Counted from the stretch's first letter, positions 8,421 through 17,089 are shown. The stretch: DNA of 64,000 bases from Rhodobacteraceae bacterium S2214 (GCA_025141675.1 CP081161.1:2640001-2704000); one strand, 5' to 3'. Translations and numbers: made by a program. The notes: generated from the letters alone by a model not told the origin.

Positions 8421-9509
8421 TCACAGATCAAGCATCACAGCCTGACCGGTACGGGCGGATTCCTGCGCCGCGAGACCAATTGCAACGGCCTTCATGCCGT
8501 CATCTGCCGTGACCTCAACCACGCCTTCGCCGCGCACAACAGCGTTGAACCGCTGGTGTTGGTAGAAGGTCGATCCGTTGTGATCGCCTGCTTCCAACAG
8601 CGTTGGATCAACCGGAATTTCAGACGTGAACGGCCCCTTCGGTGCGCGTGGTGAAATGATCAGCTGCGGCACAGGTGGTTCGCCCAGCGCCTTTGGCCAG
8701 AACCGCCCCGGTCCGGGCACCAATGCTTCGATCTTGGCCTTAGGGCCTACAGCGCTGATTTCTTCTTGGTAGCGTGATCCTTCGGCGAACATGCACAATT
8801 CCAGCATCGCCCGCGCCCCGCCTTTGAAATCGATGATCACATAGCCATGGTCCCAGATGTCCGGCGTTTCGTCGTTGTAGCGTTCTTCAAGGTGATTAAA
8901 TCCCTGCCCCGCAGACGCCATGACGCGGATTGGTTCGTCCTTGAGGATCAACCGCATCAGGTCGAAGAAATGGCAGCACTTTTCGACCAATGTTCCGCCT
9001 GTTTTTACGTTGAACCGGTTCCAGTCCCCAATCTTGGGCAGGAAAGGAAAGCGGTGTTCGCGCACGGTCAGCATCTTGATACCGCCCGTGGCTTGGTCTG
9101 CCTGTTCGATCAAGGCCGCGACTGGCGGCATATAGCGGTATTCCATCGCAACCCAAAACGGTGCCGGATATTCAGCCGCAAGATCTGCAATCACAGTGGC
9201 TTGCGCGGGATCGGTGTACAGCGGCTTTTCGCAAAGAACTGGCAAGGGCCGTGTCTGTGCGATGATCTTCATCTGATCCACGTGCAGATAGTTCGGGCTG
9301 ACGATGACCAGCGCGTCGATGTTCTCGAACGCCAGCAAATCTTCCAAGCTGTCCGCCACGTATGCGTCGCCAGCCAATGTCGCGGCGCTTTCCGCCAGAT
9401 CACGCACCGGATCAAAAACCGCAGTGACCGTCCCATGGGGAAGAAGCCCGATATTTTGGATATGCTCGCGGGCCATCATGCCGCATCCAATTATCCCGTA
9501 GTTGACCAT
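8421..9509 (-). CDS. Gfo/Idh/MocA family oxidoreductase; candidate NAD-dependent glycosidase
   Basis: A protein of 362 residues. The Rossmann motif YGIIGCGMMAREHI and the conserved lysine motif CEKPLY near residue 100 place it in the Gfo/Idh/MocA family. The start is the ATG at 9509; a TTG two codons upstream also exists. It follows the GntR gene by about a dozen bases on the same strand and faces away from the monooxygenase operon. NAD+-dependent sulfoquinovosidases of this fold (GH188) are known to occur with sulfo-SMO genes, so this is the best candidate glycoside-cleaving enzyme of the locus. A plain sugar dehydrogenase is the alternative. Confidence 0.85.
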   Translation of the reverse strand: MVNYGIIGCGMMAREHIQNIGLLPHGTVTAVFDPVRDLAESAATLAGDAYVADSLEDLLAFENIDALVIVSPNYLHVDQMKIIAQTRPLPVLCEKPLYTDPAQATVIADLAAEYPAPFWVAMEYRYMPPVAALIEQADQATGGIKMLTVREHRFPFLPKIGDWNRFNVKTGGTLVEKCCHFFDLMRLILKDEPIRVMASAGQGFNHLEERYNDETPDIWDHGYVIIDFKGGARAMLELCMFAEGSRYQEEISAVGPKAKIEALVPGPGRFWPKALGEPPVPQLIISPRAPKGPFTSEIPVDPTLLEAGDHNGSTFYQHQRFNAVVRGEGVVEVTADDGMKAVAIGLAAQESARTGQAVMLDL

Positions 9510-9520
9510 TTCCAACGTCG

Positions 9521-10228
9521 TTACCCTTTTCCGATGCGCGATATGTAGCGCGCCTTGTTATAATCGAACCAAGTCCGGGAAAATTCCGCAGGCGAACCTG
9601 CTGCGTCGGAACTGACCCGTTCAATGTATCCAGCCATATCGCCGGTCTGCAGACCAAAGCTGTCATGGCGCCAAGCGGGCACTGGTGCCACGCCAATGTC
9701 ATCAACCGCAGAGCCGATCATCAGCCCCAGATCATGACGATAAAAATGATAGAGCGACTCGCTCAGGTCCTCGGCGGTTACGGTGTCGCGATACGACCCG
9801 TCCAGCCAGATTTCCTCAAGCGCGATCACTTCTTTGTCCAAGGACCGCAGCCGTCTGATCCGATGCCCTTCGGCGGACGGGCCAAAATCGGGCATGCCCG
9901 TTTCTTTTGGTAAGCGCGCCACATCCAAAACACGCGCCGTTGGCAAACCGCCCCCGCCTGCGCGTTCCAAACGGAAGAACGCATAGACCGACGCCACATC
10001 GGTTTGATGACGCACGTAGTTGCCAGACCCTTGGACCCGTTCCAGCATCCCTTTGTCTGCCAAATCGCCTAGCGCTTTACGAAGCGTGCCGACGGAAATC
10101 CCAAGCTCTACCGCCATATCCCGTTCGGGCGGTAAACGCGCCCCGTCGGCCAAATGCCCCGCTGCAATTTCACGGATCAGCATTTCGCTGACTTGGATAT
10201 ACTTTGGTAACGATGAGGCGTCCGCCAT
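9521..10228 (-). CDS. GntR-family transcriptional regulator (HutC/UTRA type)
   Basis: A protein of 235 residues. An N-terminal winged helix-turn-helix (residues about 8-75, containing RLPPERDMAVELGISVGTLRKAL) is joined to a UTRA ligand-binding domain. The start at 10228 (MADASS) is set by GGGAGGGACC; the frame stays open further upstream. It is divergent from the monooxygenase operon across about 100 bases and co-directional with the Gfo/Idh gene. It is the likely effector-responsive repressor of one or both units. Confidence 0.92.
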   Translation of the reverse strand: MADASSLPKYIQVSEMLIREIAAGHLADGARLPPERDMAVELGISVGTLRKALGDLADKGMLERVQGSGNYVRHQTDVASVYAFFRLERAGGGGLPTARVLDVARLPKETGMPDFGPSAEGHRIRRLRSLDKEVIALEEIWLDGSYRDTVTAEDLSESLYHFYRHDLGLMIGSAVDDIGVAPVPAWRHDSFGLQTGDMAGYIERVSSDAAGSPAEFSRTWFDYNKARYISRIGKG

Positions 10229-10330
10229 CTCGGTCCCTCCCCGGTCCGATTTGATAATTGATCCACCATTGATGCACACAATCTGCCGTGCTAGGCAAGA
10301 GGCAACAACACCCAAGGGGAAGTGGAATCA

Positions 10331-11488
10331 ATGACTGTCGTACCAATTACCAGCCCTGATCTTGATGCAGCAGAGGTTTCGTGGTTCTCCGCTTTGTGTT
10401 CGGACGATTACCAGTTCCTTGGGGTGCCTGACCCTGATCTGAAATCGTCGTGGGAACATTGCCGCGACATCGCTTTGACGGCTGAAAAGCAGGGCTTTCG
10501 CAACATTCTTGCCCCATCGTCTTATCAGGTCGGTCAAGACACTATGTCATTCGTGTCTGGCATGGCGCCGCTCACCGAAAAGATCAACTTTCTGGCCGCG
10601 ATCCGTTGTGGTGAAATGCAACCGATAATGTTGGCACGGACCATCGCGACCCTCGACCACATGCTGAAAGGGCGTTTGACGCTCAACGTGATCTCATCCG
10701 ATTTCCCCGGTGAAGTGGCCCCAAGCCCGTACCGCTACAAACGCTCTCATGAAGTCGTGCAAATCCTGCGTCAGGCGTGGACGCAAGACGAGATTACGCA
10801 CGACGGTGAAGTCTACCAGTTCGACAAAGTCCCTACAGGTCCGGCCAAGCCGTATCAACAAAATGGCGGCCCTCTGCTGTATTTCGGTGGGTATTCCCCA
10901 GACGCGCTGGAACTCTGCGGTGCCCAGTGTGACGTCTATCTGATGTGGCCTGAAACGCAGGACATGTTGGAACAGCGGATGAAGGACGTGCATGCCCGTG
11001 CCGCCGCCCATAACCGGACGCTTGATTATGGTCTGCGTGTCCACATGATCGTCCGCGACACCGAAGCCGAGGCAAAAGAATACGCCGATTACATCGCGTC
11101 TAAACTCGATGATGAATACGGCAAACTGATCCGCGACCGTGCGCATGATTCCATTTCCTTGGGTGTGGCGCATCAGGCGAAGGCCCGCGAACTGGCCGAT
11201 AAATATGGCTACACTGAACCGGGTCTATGGACTGGCGTTGGCCGTGCACGGTCTGGCTGTGGTGCTGCCCTTGTCGGGTCCACAGATCAGGTTATGTCCA
11301 AGATTGAAAATTACCAAAAGATGGGCATCCGGTCTTTCATCTTCTCCGGCTATCCGCATATCGCAGAGGCCGAACATTTCGGCAGCCGCGTGATGCCACA
11401 CTTGAAAACCTGTTCTTTGCCGCATGCCTACGGGCGTGTGCCAGCAGAAACACCAGCAACGCCACTTGGCACAGGACCCCGTACATGA
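10331..11488 (+). CDS. SsuD-like FMNH2-dependent monooxygenase; candidate sulfoquinovose monooxygenase (SmoC-like)
   Basis: A protein of 385 residues of the bacterial luciferase-like (LLM) family, close in pattern to alkanesulfonate monooxygenase. GRLTLNVISSDFPGE lies in the barrel, and the C-terminal signature RSGCGAALVGS with FIFSGYPHIAEAEHFG parallels SsuD's SGYPHLEEAYRF. These two-component enzymes cleave C-S bonds of sulfonates with O2 and reduced flavin, releasing sulfite. The start is the ATG at 10331 behind AAGGGGAAGTGG. It overlaps the aldo/keto reductase start by 4 bases, and a flavin reductase follows. That order and enzyme set match the sulfo-SMO pathway smoC-smoB-smoA; the substrate remains inference. 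Confidence 0.85.
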   Translation: MTVVPITSPDLDAAEVSWFSALCSDDYQFLGVPDPDLKSSWEHCRDIALTAEKQGFRNILAPSSYQVGQDTMSFVSGMAPLTEKINFLAAIRCGEMQPIMLARTIATLDHMLKGRLTLNVISSDFPGEVAPSPYRYKRSHEVVQILRQAWTQDEITHDGEVYQFDKVPTGPAKPYQQNGGPLLYFGGYSPDALELCGAQCDVYLMWPETQDMLEQRMKDVHARAAAHNRTLDYGLRVHMIVRDTEAEAKEYADYIASKLDDEYGKLIRDRAHDSISLGVAHQAKARELADKYGYTEPGLWTGVGRARSGCGAALVGSTDQVMSKIENYQKMGIRSFIFSGYPHIAEAEHFGSRVMPHLKTCSLPHAYGRVPAETPATPLGTGPRT

Positions 11489-12375
11489 ACCGCGTCGACA
11501 TTACCAAAGACCTTTCCTTTTCCCGCATCGTTTACGGCATGTGGCGGCTGGCAGAGGCGGATGATACATCCCCCGCGCACGTCCAAGAAAAGATCGAAGC
11601 CTGTCTGGCCCAAGGCATCACCACGATGGACCAAGCCGACATCTACGGCGGCTATGAAGCTGAAGAAGTGTTCGGTGCAGCCCTGAAAGCTGCCCCTGCC
11701 CTGAAAGACAAAATCGAGATTGTGACCAAGTGCGATATCGTTGCACCTGCCGGCCGCTATGCGGATGCATCTTGCAAATTCTACGACACCTCCGCAGCGC
11801 ATGTGACCGCCTCTGTTGATCATTCCTTGCGCCTGATGGACGTGGACAAGATCGACACGTTGCTGATCCACCGCCCTGATCCGTTCATGGACCACCATGA
11901 AACAGGTGCGACTTTGGATGCGCTTGTAGCGTCCGGCAAAGTCCGGTCTGTTGGCGTGTCAAACTTCAAACTGCATGACTGGACGCTGCTGCAATCTGCC
12001 ATGAAAACACAGCTTGTGACGAACCAGATCGAACTTTCCCTGACTGCAAACGAAGGCTTCACAAACGGCGACGTTGCATACCTGCAAGAACGCGGTGTGC
12101 CGATTATGGCATGGTCCCCACTGGGTGGCGGCGCTTTGCTGACCTCGAATTCTGCGACCCGCGATCTGATGACCGAAATCGGTTCTTCTTTTGGTGTTGA
12201 TGCAAGCGCAGTTGCAGTGGCGTGGCTTTTGGCGCACCCTGCGAATATCATGCCGGTGATGGGCACCAATAACCTGAACCGGATCAAAGCGTTGTCTGAT
12301 GCCCTTAAGGTCGAAATGACCCGCGAGCTTTGGTTCCAGCTTTACACCGCAGCCCTTGGCAATGAGGTTCCATAA
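11485..12375 (+). CDS. Aldo/keto reductase (YdhF-like); candidate 6-oxoglucose reductase (SmoB-like)
   Basis: A protein of 296 residues with the aldo/keto reductase catalytic tetrad visible as D49 and Y54 (TTMDQADIYGG), K82 (EIVTKCD) and H129 (LLIHRPDP). The C-terminal ALGNEVP and overall pattern resemble E. coli YdhF. It starts inside the monooxygenase stop (ATGA overlap), and its own stop overlaps the next ATG, so the three genes are translationally coupled. In the sulfo-SMO pathway the corresponding enzyme reduces the 6-aldehyde left after desulfonation to glucose. That role is assigned here by context only. Confidence 0.88.
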   Translation: MNRVDITKDLSFSRIVYGMWRLAEADDTSPAHVQEKIEACLAQGITTMDQADIYGGYEAEEVFGAALKAAPALKDKIEIVTKCDIVAPAGRYADASCKFYDTSAAHVTASVDHSLRLMDVDKIDTLLIHRPDPFMDHHETGATLDALVASGKVRSVGVSNFKLHDWTLLQSAMKTQLVTNQIELSLTANEGFTNGDVAYLQERGVPIMAWSPLGGGALLTSNSATRDLMTEIGSSFGVDASAVAVAWLLAHPANIMPVMGTNNLNRIKALSDALKVEMTRELWFQLYTAALGNEVP

Positions 12376-12881
12376 TGGACGCAGGCACAATCGCAACTTT
12401 CGACCCCAGCTCTGACCCCGACAGCTTTCGCGGTGCGTTAGGCACCTTTGTGACCGGCGTCACCGTGGTCACAACCGACAGTCCAGAAGGCCCGGTGGCA
12501 ATTGTGGCCAATAGTTTCGCCAGCGTGTCACTTGATCCACCTTTGGTCCTGTGGTCACCGGCGAAATCGTCCAAGCGGTTCGAACATTTCGCAGGGTCGC
12601 GTCGGTTTGCGGTGCATATTCTGGCGGCTGACCAGCGCGATATCTGCGCGGCCATCATCAAATCGAAAACAGCAATCGCTGATATTCCGATGCATCTGTC
12701 ACATTGTGGCATGCCAATTATCGAAGGGGCGCTGGCCACCTTTGAATGTAACTTGGAGGCCACGCATGACGCGGGCGATCACGTGATTGTCGTGGGCCAC
12801 GTTACAAAGGCGCACCACCAAGGCGGCGATCCGCTGGTGTTCCACGGTGGCAAATACGGTCAATTCAAACAGATTGATTAA
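12375..12881 (+). CDS. Flavin reductase of the two-component monooxygenase (SmoA-like)
   Basis: A protein of 168 residues of the flavin reductase-like FMN-binding split-barrel family. The typical FRGALGTFVTGVTVVTT start and the block ANSFASVSLDPPLVL are present. It would supply reduced FMN to the monooxygenase encoded two genes upstream. Its ATG overlaps the reductase stop by one base. It is the last gene of the operon and is followed by a copy of the window's intergenic repeat, which may act as terminator. Confidence 0.9.
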   Translation: MDAGTIATFDPSSDPDSFRGALGTFVTGVTVVTTDSPEGPVAIVANSFASVSLDPPLVLWSPAKSSKRFEHFAGSRRFAVHILAADQRDICAAIIKSKTAIADIPMHLSHCGMPIIEGALATFECNLEATHDAGDHVIVVGHVTKAHHQGGDPLVFHGGKYGQFKQID

Positions 12882-12911
12882 ATTGAATGGGCCAGTCGCG
12901 TCACAGCGCTG

Positions 12912-12975
12912 GCCCCTTTCTTTTGGCCTTAAATATCCCGGGGGAGCCGCAGGCGGGGGCAGCGCCCCTACCCCT
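12912..12975 (+). repeat. GC-rich intergenic repeat, copy A
   Basis: This is the first of four related copies in the window. CTTTTGG is followed by AAATATCCCGGGGGAGCCG and CAGGCGGGGGCAGCGCCCC, which contains a small hairpin. It lies between convergent genes and runs into the end of the glycerate kinase gene. Related copies are near 14983, 16926 and 17094. Confidence 0.6.
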
Positions 12976-14164
12976 GTCTAATCAGAACGCCCAAATCAGC
13001 GACATTCGTCCCCGTGGCCTCTGTGATCAACAAATCACCCGCCAGCGCCAATGCAGCATAGCTGTCGTTGTTTGCCAACAACGCGTCCAGATCACCACCA
13101 GCCGCCGCGATCCGGTCCAGTGTTCCGTGATCCACCAAACCGCCCGCCGCATCTGTCGGCCCGTCACGCCCGTCCGATCCACCTTGCAAACAGCACCAGT
13201 TGGTCCAGCCGCGCGCCCGCGCTTCAAGGGCGATCCGTAGCGCTAATTCCTGATTACGCCCGCCGCGCCCTGTGCCCTTTAGCTGCACGGTCGTCTCTCC
13301 GCCCCAGATCGTGACACCTGGTCCGGCAGCATCACAAATCTCACGCGCCGCATCAGCGACATCGCCCTCAACCGGATCAAGCACATATGCGTCAGGCCTT
13401 TTGGCCGCCATGGCATCAACGCTCAGCGCATTTGATCCGACCAACACATTGTGATGTTTCGGTAAAACCGCAGCCGGGACGTCTTTCTCAAGATGCGCCC
13501 TGATCGACTGTGGTACATCGCCCCAAATGCCTGCTTTCTCCAAGATCGCCACGGCTTGGCGCGCTGTGCCCAAAGGGGCAGCGGTCGGGCCACTGGCAAT
13601 GGTCGACAGATCATCGCCGACGACATCCGACAGGATCAGGGCCGTCACCGATTGCGGGGCAGCCGCCGCCAAAAGCCCGCCACCTTTGATCTTGGACACC
13701 TGCTGGCGGACAAGGTTCATCTGCGTGATATCAAGGCCTGCCCCAAGCAGCAGCGCATTCAGCGCCGCCTTATCCGCAAGACTGACCTCATCCACGGGTG
13801 CGGGCAGCAAGGCCGACCCACCGCCGGAAATCAATGCCAGTACGGGACCTGTGGCGGCGGCAAGATCAGCCAATACGGCATCAGCGGCTGCAGCGCCGTT
13901 TGCATCCGGCACAGGGTGACCTGCTGCCATGATAACGGCACCTGTCAGATCGACTGCATTTTCATAATTTGTGACGACACGCGTTGGAACATTCGGGAAA
14001 ACGTCCAATGCAGCGCGGGCCATTTGCACTGCGGCCTTGCCCACAGCAATGATCAACGCGGGCGGTGCTACATCAGATATATGTTTTGAAACAGCGGCAT
14101 ATGGGTCAGCAGCCGCTACACCTGCGGTAAAAACAGCCATTAATTCGTCACGTACATGCGTCAT
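12968..14164 (-). CDS. Glycerate 2-kinase, MOFRL family
   Basis: A protein of 398 residues. The N-terminal DUF4147 domain carries AVGKAAVQMARAAL and the glycine loop ISGGGSALLPAP, and the C-terminal MOFRL domain carries GGRNQELALRIALEARARG and GSDGRDGPTDAAGG. This family (GckA/TtuD, sometimes annotated hydroxypyruvate reductase) phosphorylates glycerate to 2-phosphoglycerate in the serine/glyoxylate routes. The start is the ATG at 14164, with GGGGATCAAG just before it. It is divergent from the SOS cassette and convergent with the flavin reductase gene, and stands alone. Confidence 0.92.
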   Translation of the reverse strand: MTHVRDELMAVFTAGVAAADPYAAVSKHISDVAPPALIIAVGKAAVQMARAALDVFPNVPTRVVTNYENAVDLTGAVIMAAGHPVPDANGAAAADAVLADLAAATGPVLALISGGGSALLPAPVDEVSLADKAALNALLLGAGLDITQMNLVRQQVSKIKGGGLLAAAAPQSVTALILSDVVGDDLSTIASGPTAAPLGTARQAVAILEKAGIWGDVPQSIRAHLEKDVPAAVLPKHHNVLVGSNALSVDAMAAKRPDAYVLDPVEGDVADAAREICDAAGPGVTIWGGETTVQLKGTGRGGRNQELALRIALEARARGWTNWCCLQGGSDGRDGPTDAAGGLVDHGTLDRIAAAGGDLDALLANNDSYAALALAGDLLITEATGTNVADLGVLIRQG

Positions 14165-14265
14165 CTTGATCCCCTTTTGCGCAGCTTACGTCAGGATAGA
14201 TCGGACACAAGTCATCAGATCTTCATGGCACAAACATTTGACGCAAAAGACGACTCGCCATATAA

Positions 14266-14280
14266 GAACAAAATGTGAAC
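14266..14280. promoter_or_regulatory. LexA operator (SOS box) of the imuA-imuB-dnaE2 cassette
   Basis: GAACAAAATGTGAAC is a perfect match to the alphaproteobacterial SOS box GAAC-N7-GAAC. It lies 20 bases upstream of the imuA start, where LexA would block transcription. Confidence 0.85.
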
Positions 14281-14299
14281 ATTAACCATTGGAGCCTTC

Positions 14300-14971
14300 G
14301 TGCAGTGCCCACCCCACCCATCACCGTCATCCACCCAAATGCAAAACCGGCATACACAAAAGGATGCGGGCAAACAGGCGACGCTTGGGGAAATCTTTGC
14401 CACAGCAGTCGTGGACGGGGCACCAACGGGATTTGCACTGGCGCAAATGCATGGCACCGACAAACCACTGCTATGGGTGCAGGACCGGTTGTCACGACGC
14501 GAAGCGGGACGTCCTTATCTGGCGGGGCTCTATCCGGTGCGCGACATCATCCACGTGGACGTCAGTCGGGCGATCGACGTGCTATGGGCGATGGAAGAAG
14601 GTCTGCGTTGCCGCGATCTATGCGGTGTGATCGGGGAAGTCTGGGGGGACCCGCAAGCGCTCGATTTCACGGCAACAAAACGGCTCGCACTCAGGGCGGA
14701 AGCCAACACCGTGCCCGCATGGCTGATCCGCAGGGCAGCCCATCCCAATCTCAGTGCCGCGCGCGAACGCTGGACAGTCAGCAGCTTGCCCAGCATGGCA
14801 CTGCCCTACGACAATCGGGCACCGGGGCAACCGCTGTGGCAAGCGGACCTGTTTCGGGCACGCTGGCGCGCACCGGGACAATGGGTGGCGCATTATGATG
14901 ACAGCACAGGATTGGTACTGCAGCACGGTACCGCAGAAGACCAAGCACAAACACCTGCAATGCAGGCGTAA
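14300..14971 (+). CDS. imuA: ImuA, RecA-like accessory protein of the SOS mutagenesis cassette
   Basis: A protein of 223 residues. The block PLLWVQDRLSRREAGRPYLAGL and the RIRRAAHPNLSAARERW-like C-terminal segment are typical of ImuA, a RecA-fold protein lacking the full ATPase motifs. With ImuB and DnaE2 it forms the inducible translesion mutasome. The likely start is GTG at 14300, because GGAG (14291-14294) lies five bases before it; an ATG at 14339 has no leader. It is the first gene after the LexA box and is followed by imuB after 72 bases holding a repeat fragment. Confidence 0.85.
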   Translation: MQCPPHPSPSSTQMQNRHTQKDAGKQATLGEIFATAVVDGAPTGFALAQMHGTDKPLLWVQDRLSRREAGRPYLAGLYPVRDIIHVDVSRAIDVLWAMEEGLRCRDLCGVIGEVWGDPQALDFTATKRLALRAEANTVPAWLIRRAAHPNLSAARERWTVSSLPSMALPYDNRAPGQPLWQADLFRARWRAPGQWVAHYDDSTGLVLQHGTAEDQAQTPAMQA

Positions 14972-14982
14972 CCGCCCCATCT

Positions 14983-15012
14983 TTTGGCCCCAAATATCTT
15001 CGCCGAAGGCAT
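14983..15012 (+). repeat. GC-rich intergenic repeat, short copy B
   Basis: CTTTTGGCCCCAAATATCTTCGCCGAAGGC is a shortened copy of the repeat at 12912 and 17094, placed between imuA and imuB. It keeps the CTTTTGG-N4-AAATATC core and ends in a small GCCGAAGGC hairpin. Confidence 0.5.
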
Positions 15013-15043
15013 CAAACCCGCATAACACACGGAAAGATCAAAG

Positions 15044-16915
15044 ATGAAAACCAAGGACAAGCTGCCTGTCCTGCCCTTTTCGCCGCCCAAAGCCAAAGAC
15101 ACCGCCGCCGAAAGCACGACAGGGCACACTCCCTCCCGGACCAATCCGGATATGCTCGCACATGCCATAGAGGCGCTGCGAGCCGCGATGGCCGTTGACC
15201 ACCACACAAAAGCTGGCCCCGCAAATCAGGACAGTACAGACACCACATGGGTCAGTGATCCCGATAGCTTCACCCCTATCGGTGCGCCAAAATCACCGCC
15301 CCCCCAGCGTCTTGCGCAAAAGGTTGGGCGGGTGGGTGTCGCCGCAGGCGCAGTCACACAGCCCAACACCAGCATAGCCAAACCAACACTGACACGCAGG
15401 ATCACCACGATCCACCTGCCCCGCTTTGCCATGGAACGCTGGGCGCGTTGGGCCGCCACTCAAAACGAAGCGCCCCCTGAAGACATCCCCGCAGCCCTCG
15501 CCACCGAAGGGCATCACGGACCAATCATCCACGCCACCAATAGGGCTGCCGAAACCGAAGGTGTGCACATCGGGGCCCGCGTCGTCGATATGCGCGCGCT
15601 ATGCCCCGACCTGAAGGTGACTTTTGCAGACATCGGCGGCGACCAAAAGGCGTTGGAAAAACTAATGCTCTGGGCACGGCGCTGGTGTCCGTGGACGGCC
15701 ATCGACGGCCCCGCAGGACTGGTTCTGGACACCACGGGGGCCGACCACCTTTGGGGCGGTGAGGCCGCAATGCTGCGCGATATGGAAGAACGGTTTGCGC
15801 GACTTGGCCTGTCCGCCAATCTCGCGGTGAGCCCCACCCATGGGGCGTCTTGGGCGCTCAGCCGGTTTGGCGGGGTGCGTGAAGTCTGTACAGCAGACGC
15901 GCTGGCCACACGCATGTCCAACATGCCCGTGCGCGCCCTGCGGTTGACGGGGGACACCGTGCAATTGCTCAACCGGTTGGGGCTCAAATCGGTGGGCGAC
16001 CTGATGGCTGTCCCACGCGTGTCACTGGCACGACGGTTTAGTCGGGCCGATCTGATCGCCAACCCGCTCTTGCGGCTTGATCAGATGATGGGTGCCCTTG
16101 CCGAACCGGTCAGCGCGCAGGAAGATCCACCACGCTTTGTGGTGCAGGCTAATCTGGCAGAGCCTGTGCAAGACCCAACGCCGCACTTGCCCGCGCTGTG
16201 CAAAGATCTTTGCGCCCAGCTTACCCAGGCAGGATTTGGGGCACGGCGCATCCAAGTGCGGGTATTCCGCACGGATGGTGAAGTCAGCCACATCGACGTG
16301 GCCACAGCCCAAGCCAACCGTGACCCCAATCACCTGCTGCGGCTGTTTGATGATCAATTGGAACGGATCAATCCGGGGTTTGGTTTCGATCTGATCACGC
16401 TTGGGGCCACGATGGTCGAAGCCATGCAGCAACGCCAACCGGGGCTTAGCCAAAAGGGGCAGGATGGAGCAGACCTCCCGCAACTTCTGGACCGGCTCAC
16501 AGCGCGGCTTGGGGCACATGCGGTCACACGCCCAACCCACCACGCCAGCCACCTGCCTGAACGGGCCGAAGTCTGGCAACCCGCACTCCAAAACGCCCAG
16601 ACGACAAGCAACATGCGGACCAAACGGCCCGCACGGCTGCTTGATCCCCCCGAAGAAATCCGCGTGCTCTACGCAGTCCCCGAAGGGCCCCCGGCCCAAT
16701 TCGTCTGGCGACGGGTCACGCGACGTGTCGTCCGGTTTTCAGGCCCCGAAAGGATCGCGCCGGAATGGTGGCAGGATATGCCAGGGACACGGCTGCGCGA
16801 TTACTACAATGTGGAAGACCAGCTCATGCACAGGCTCTGGCTCTATCGGCACGGGGTACTGGGGGATTATCGAGGTACAACACCACGTTGGTTTGTACAT
16901 GGAGTCTTTGCGTGA
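15044..16915 (+). CDS. imuB: ImuB, Y-family polymerase-like SOS mutagenesis protein
   Basis: A protein of 623 residues. A Y-family polymerase-like region runs from about residue 118 (RRITTIHLPRFAMERWARW) through GLVLDTTGADHLWGGE, LGLSANLAVSPTHGASWALSRFG and a helix-hairpin-helix segment (LNRLGLKSVGDLM) to the little-finger region. ImuB lacks polymerase activity and acts as the hub binding the clamp, ImuA and DnaE2. The first 115 residues are a Pro/Ala/Thr-rich low-complexity extension not usual for ImuB. The C-terminus (DYYNVEDQLMHRLWLYRHG) is typical. GGAAAG precedes the ATG. Confidence 0.92.
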   Translation: MKTKDKLPVLPFSPPKAKDTAAESTTGHTPSRTNPDMLAHAIEALRAAMAVDHHTKAGPANQDSTDTTWVSDPDSFTPIGAPKSPPPQRLAQKVGRVGVAAGAVTQPNTSIAKPTLTRRITTIHLPRFAMERWARWAATQNEAPPEDIPAALATEGHHGPIIHATNRAAETEGVHIGARVVDMRALCPDLKVTFADIGGDQKALEKLMLWARRWCPWTAIDGPAGLVLDTTGADHLWGGEAAMLRDMEERFARLGLSANLAVSPTHGASWALSRFGGVREVCTADALATRMSNMPVRALRLTGDTVQLLNRLGLKSVGDLMAVPRVSLARRFSRADLIANPLLRLDQMMGALAEPVSAQEDPPRFVVQANLAEPVQDPTPHLPALCKDLCAQLTQAGFGARRIQVRVFRTDGEVSHIDVATAQANRDPNHLLRLFDDQLERINPGFGFDLITLGATMVEAMQQRQPGLSQKGQDGADLPQLLDRLTARLGAHAVTRPTHHASHLPERAEVWQPALQNAQTTSNMRTKRPARLLDPPEEIRVLYAVPEGPPAQFVWRRVTRRVVRFSGPERIAPEWWQDMPGTRLRDYYNVEDQLMHRLWLYRHGVLGDYRGTTPRWFVHGVFA

Positions 16916-16925
16916 TGACGCAACC

Positions 16926-16980
16926 AGCGATGGGGGGCCAGCCCCCCACACCCCCCGAGGTATTTGCGACCAAAAGAATT
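16926..16980 (-). repeat. GC-rich intergenic repeat, inverted copy C
   Basis: Read on the minus strand it begins TTCTTTTGGTCGCAAATACC and continues into a GGGGGG...GGGGGGC tract, so it is the same element as copies A and D in the opposite orientation. It lies directly after imuB and faces copy D at 17090, making an inverted pair around about 110 bases. Confidence 0.5.
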
Positions 16981-17089
16981 AGGAGAACATTAACCTTAAC
17001 CGAATATCTTAGAGCTGCGGAACAGGCGGAGGCGCCGATGGCCGTACCGGAAGAAGGCGTTCTGCCATCTTTTATAGTGGCGGAACGCT

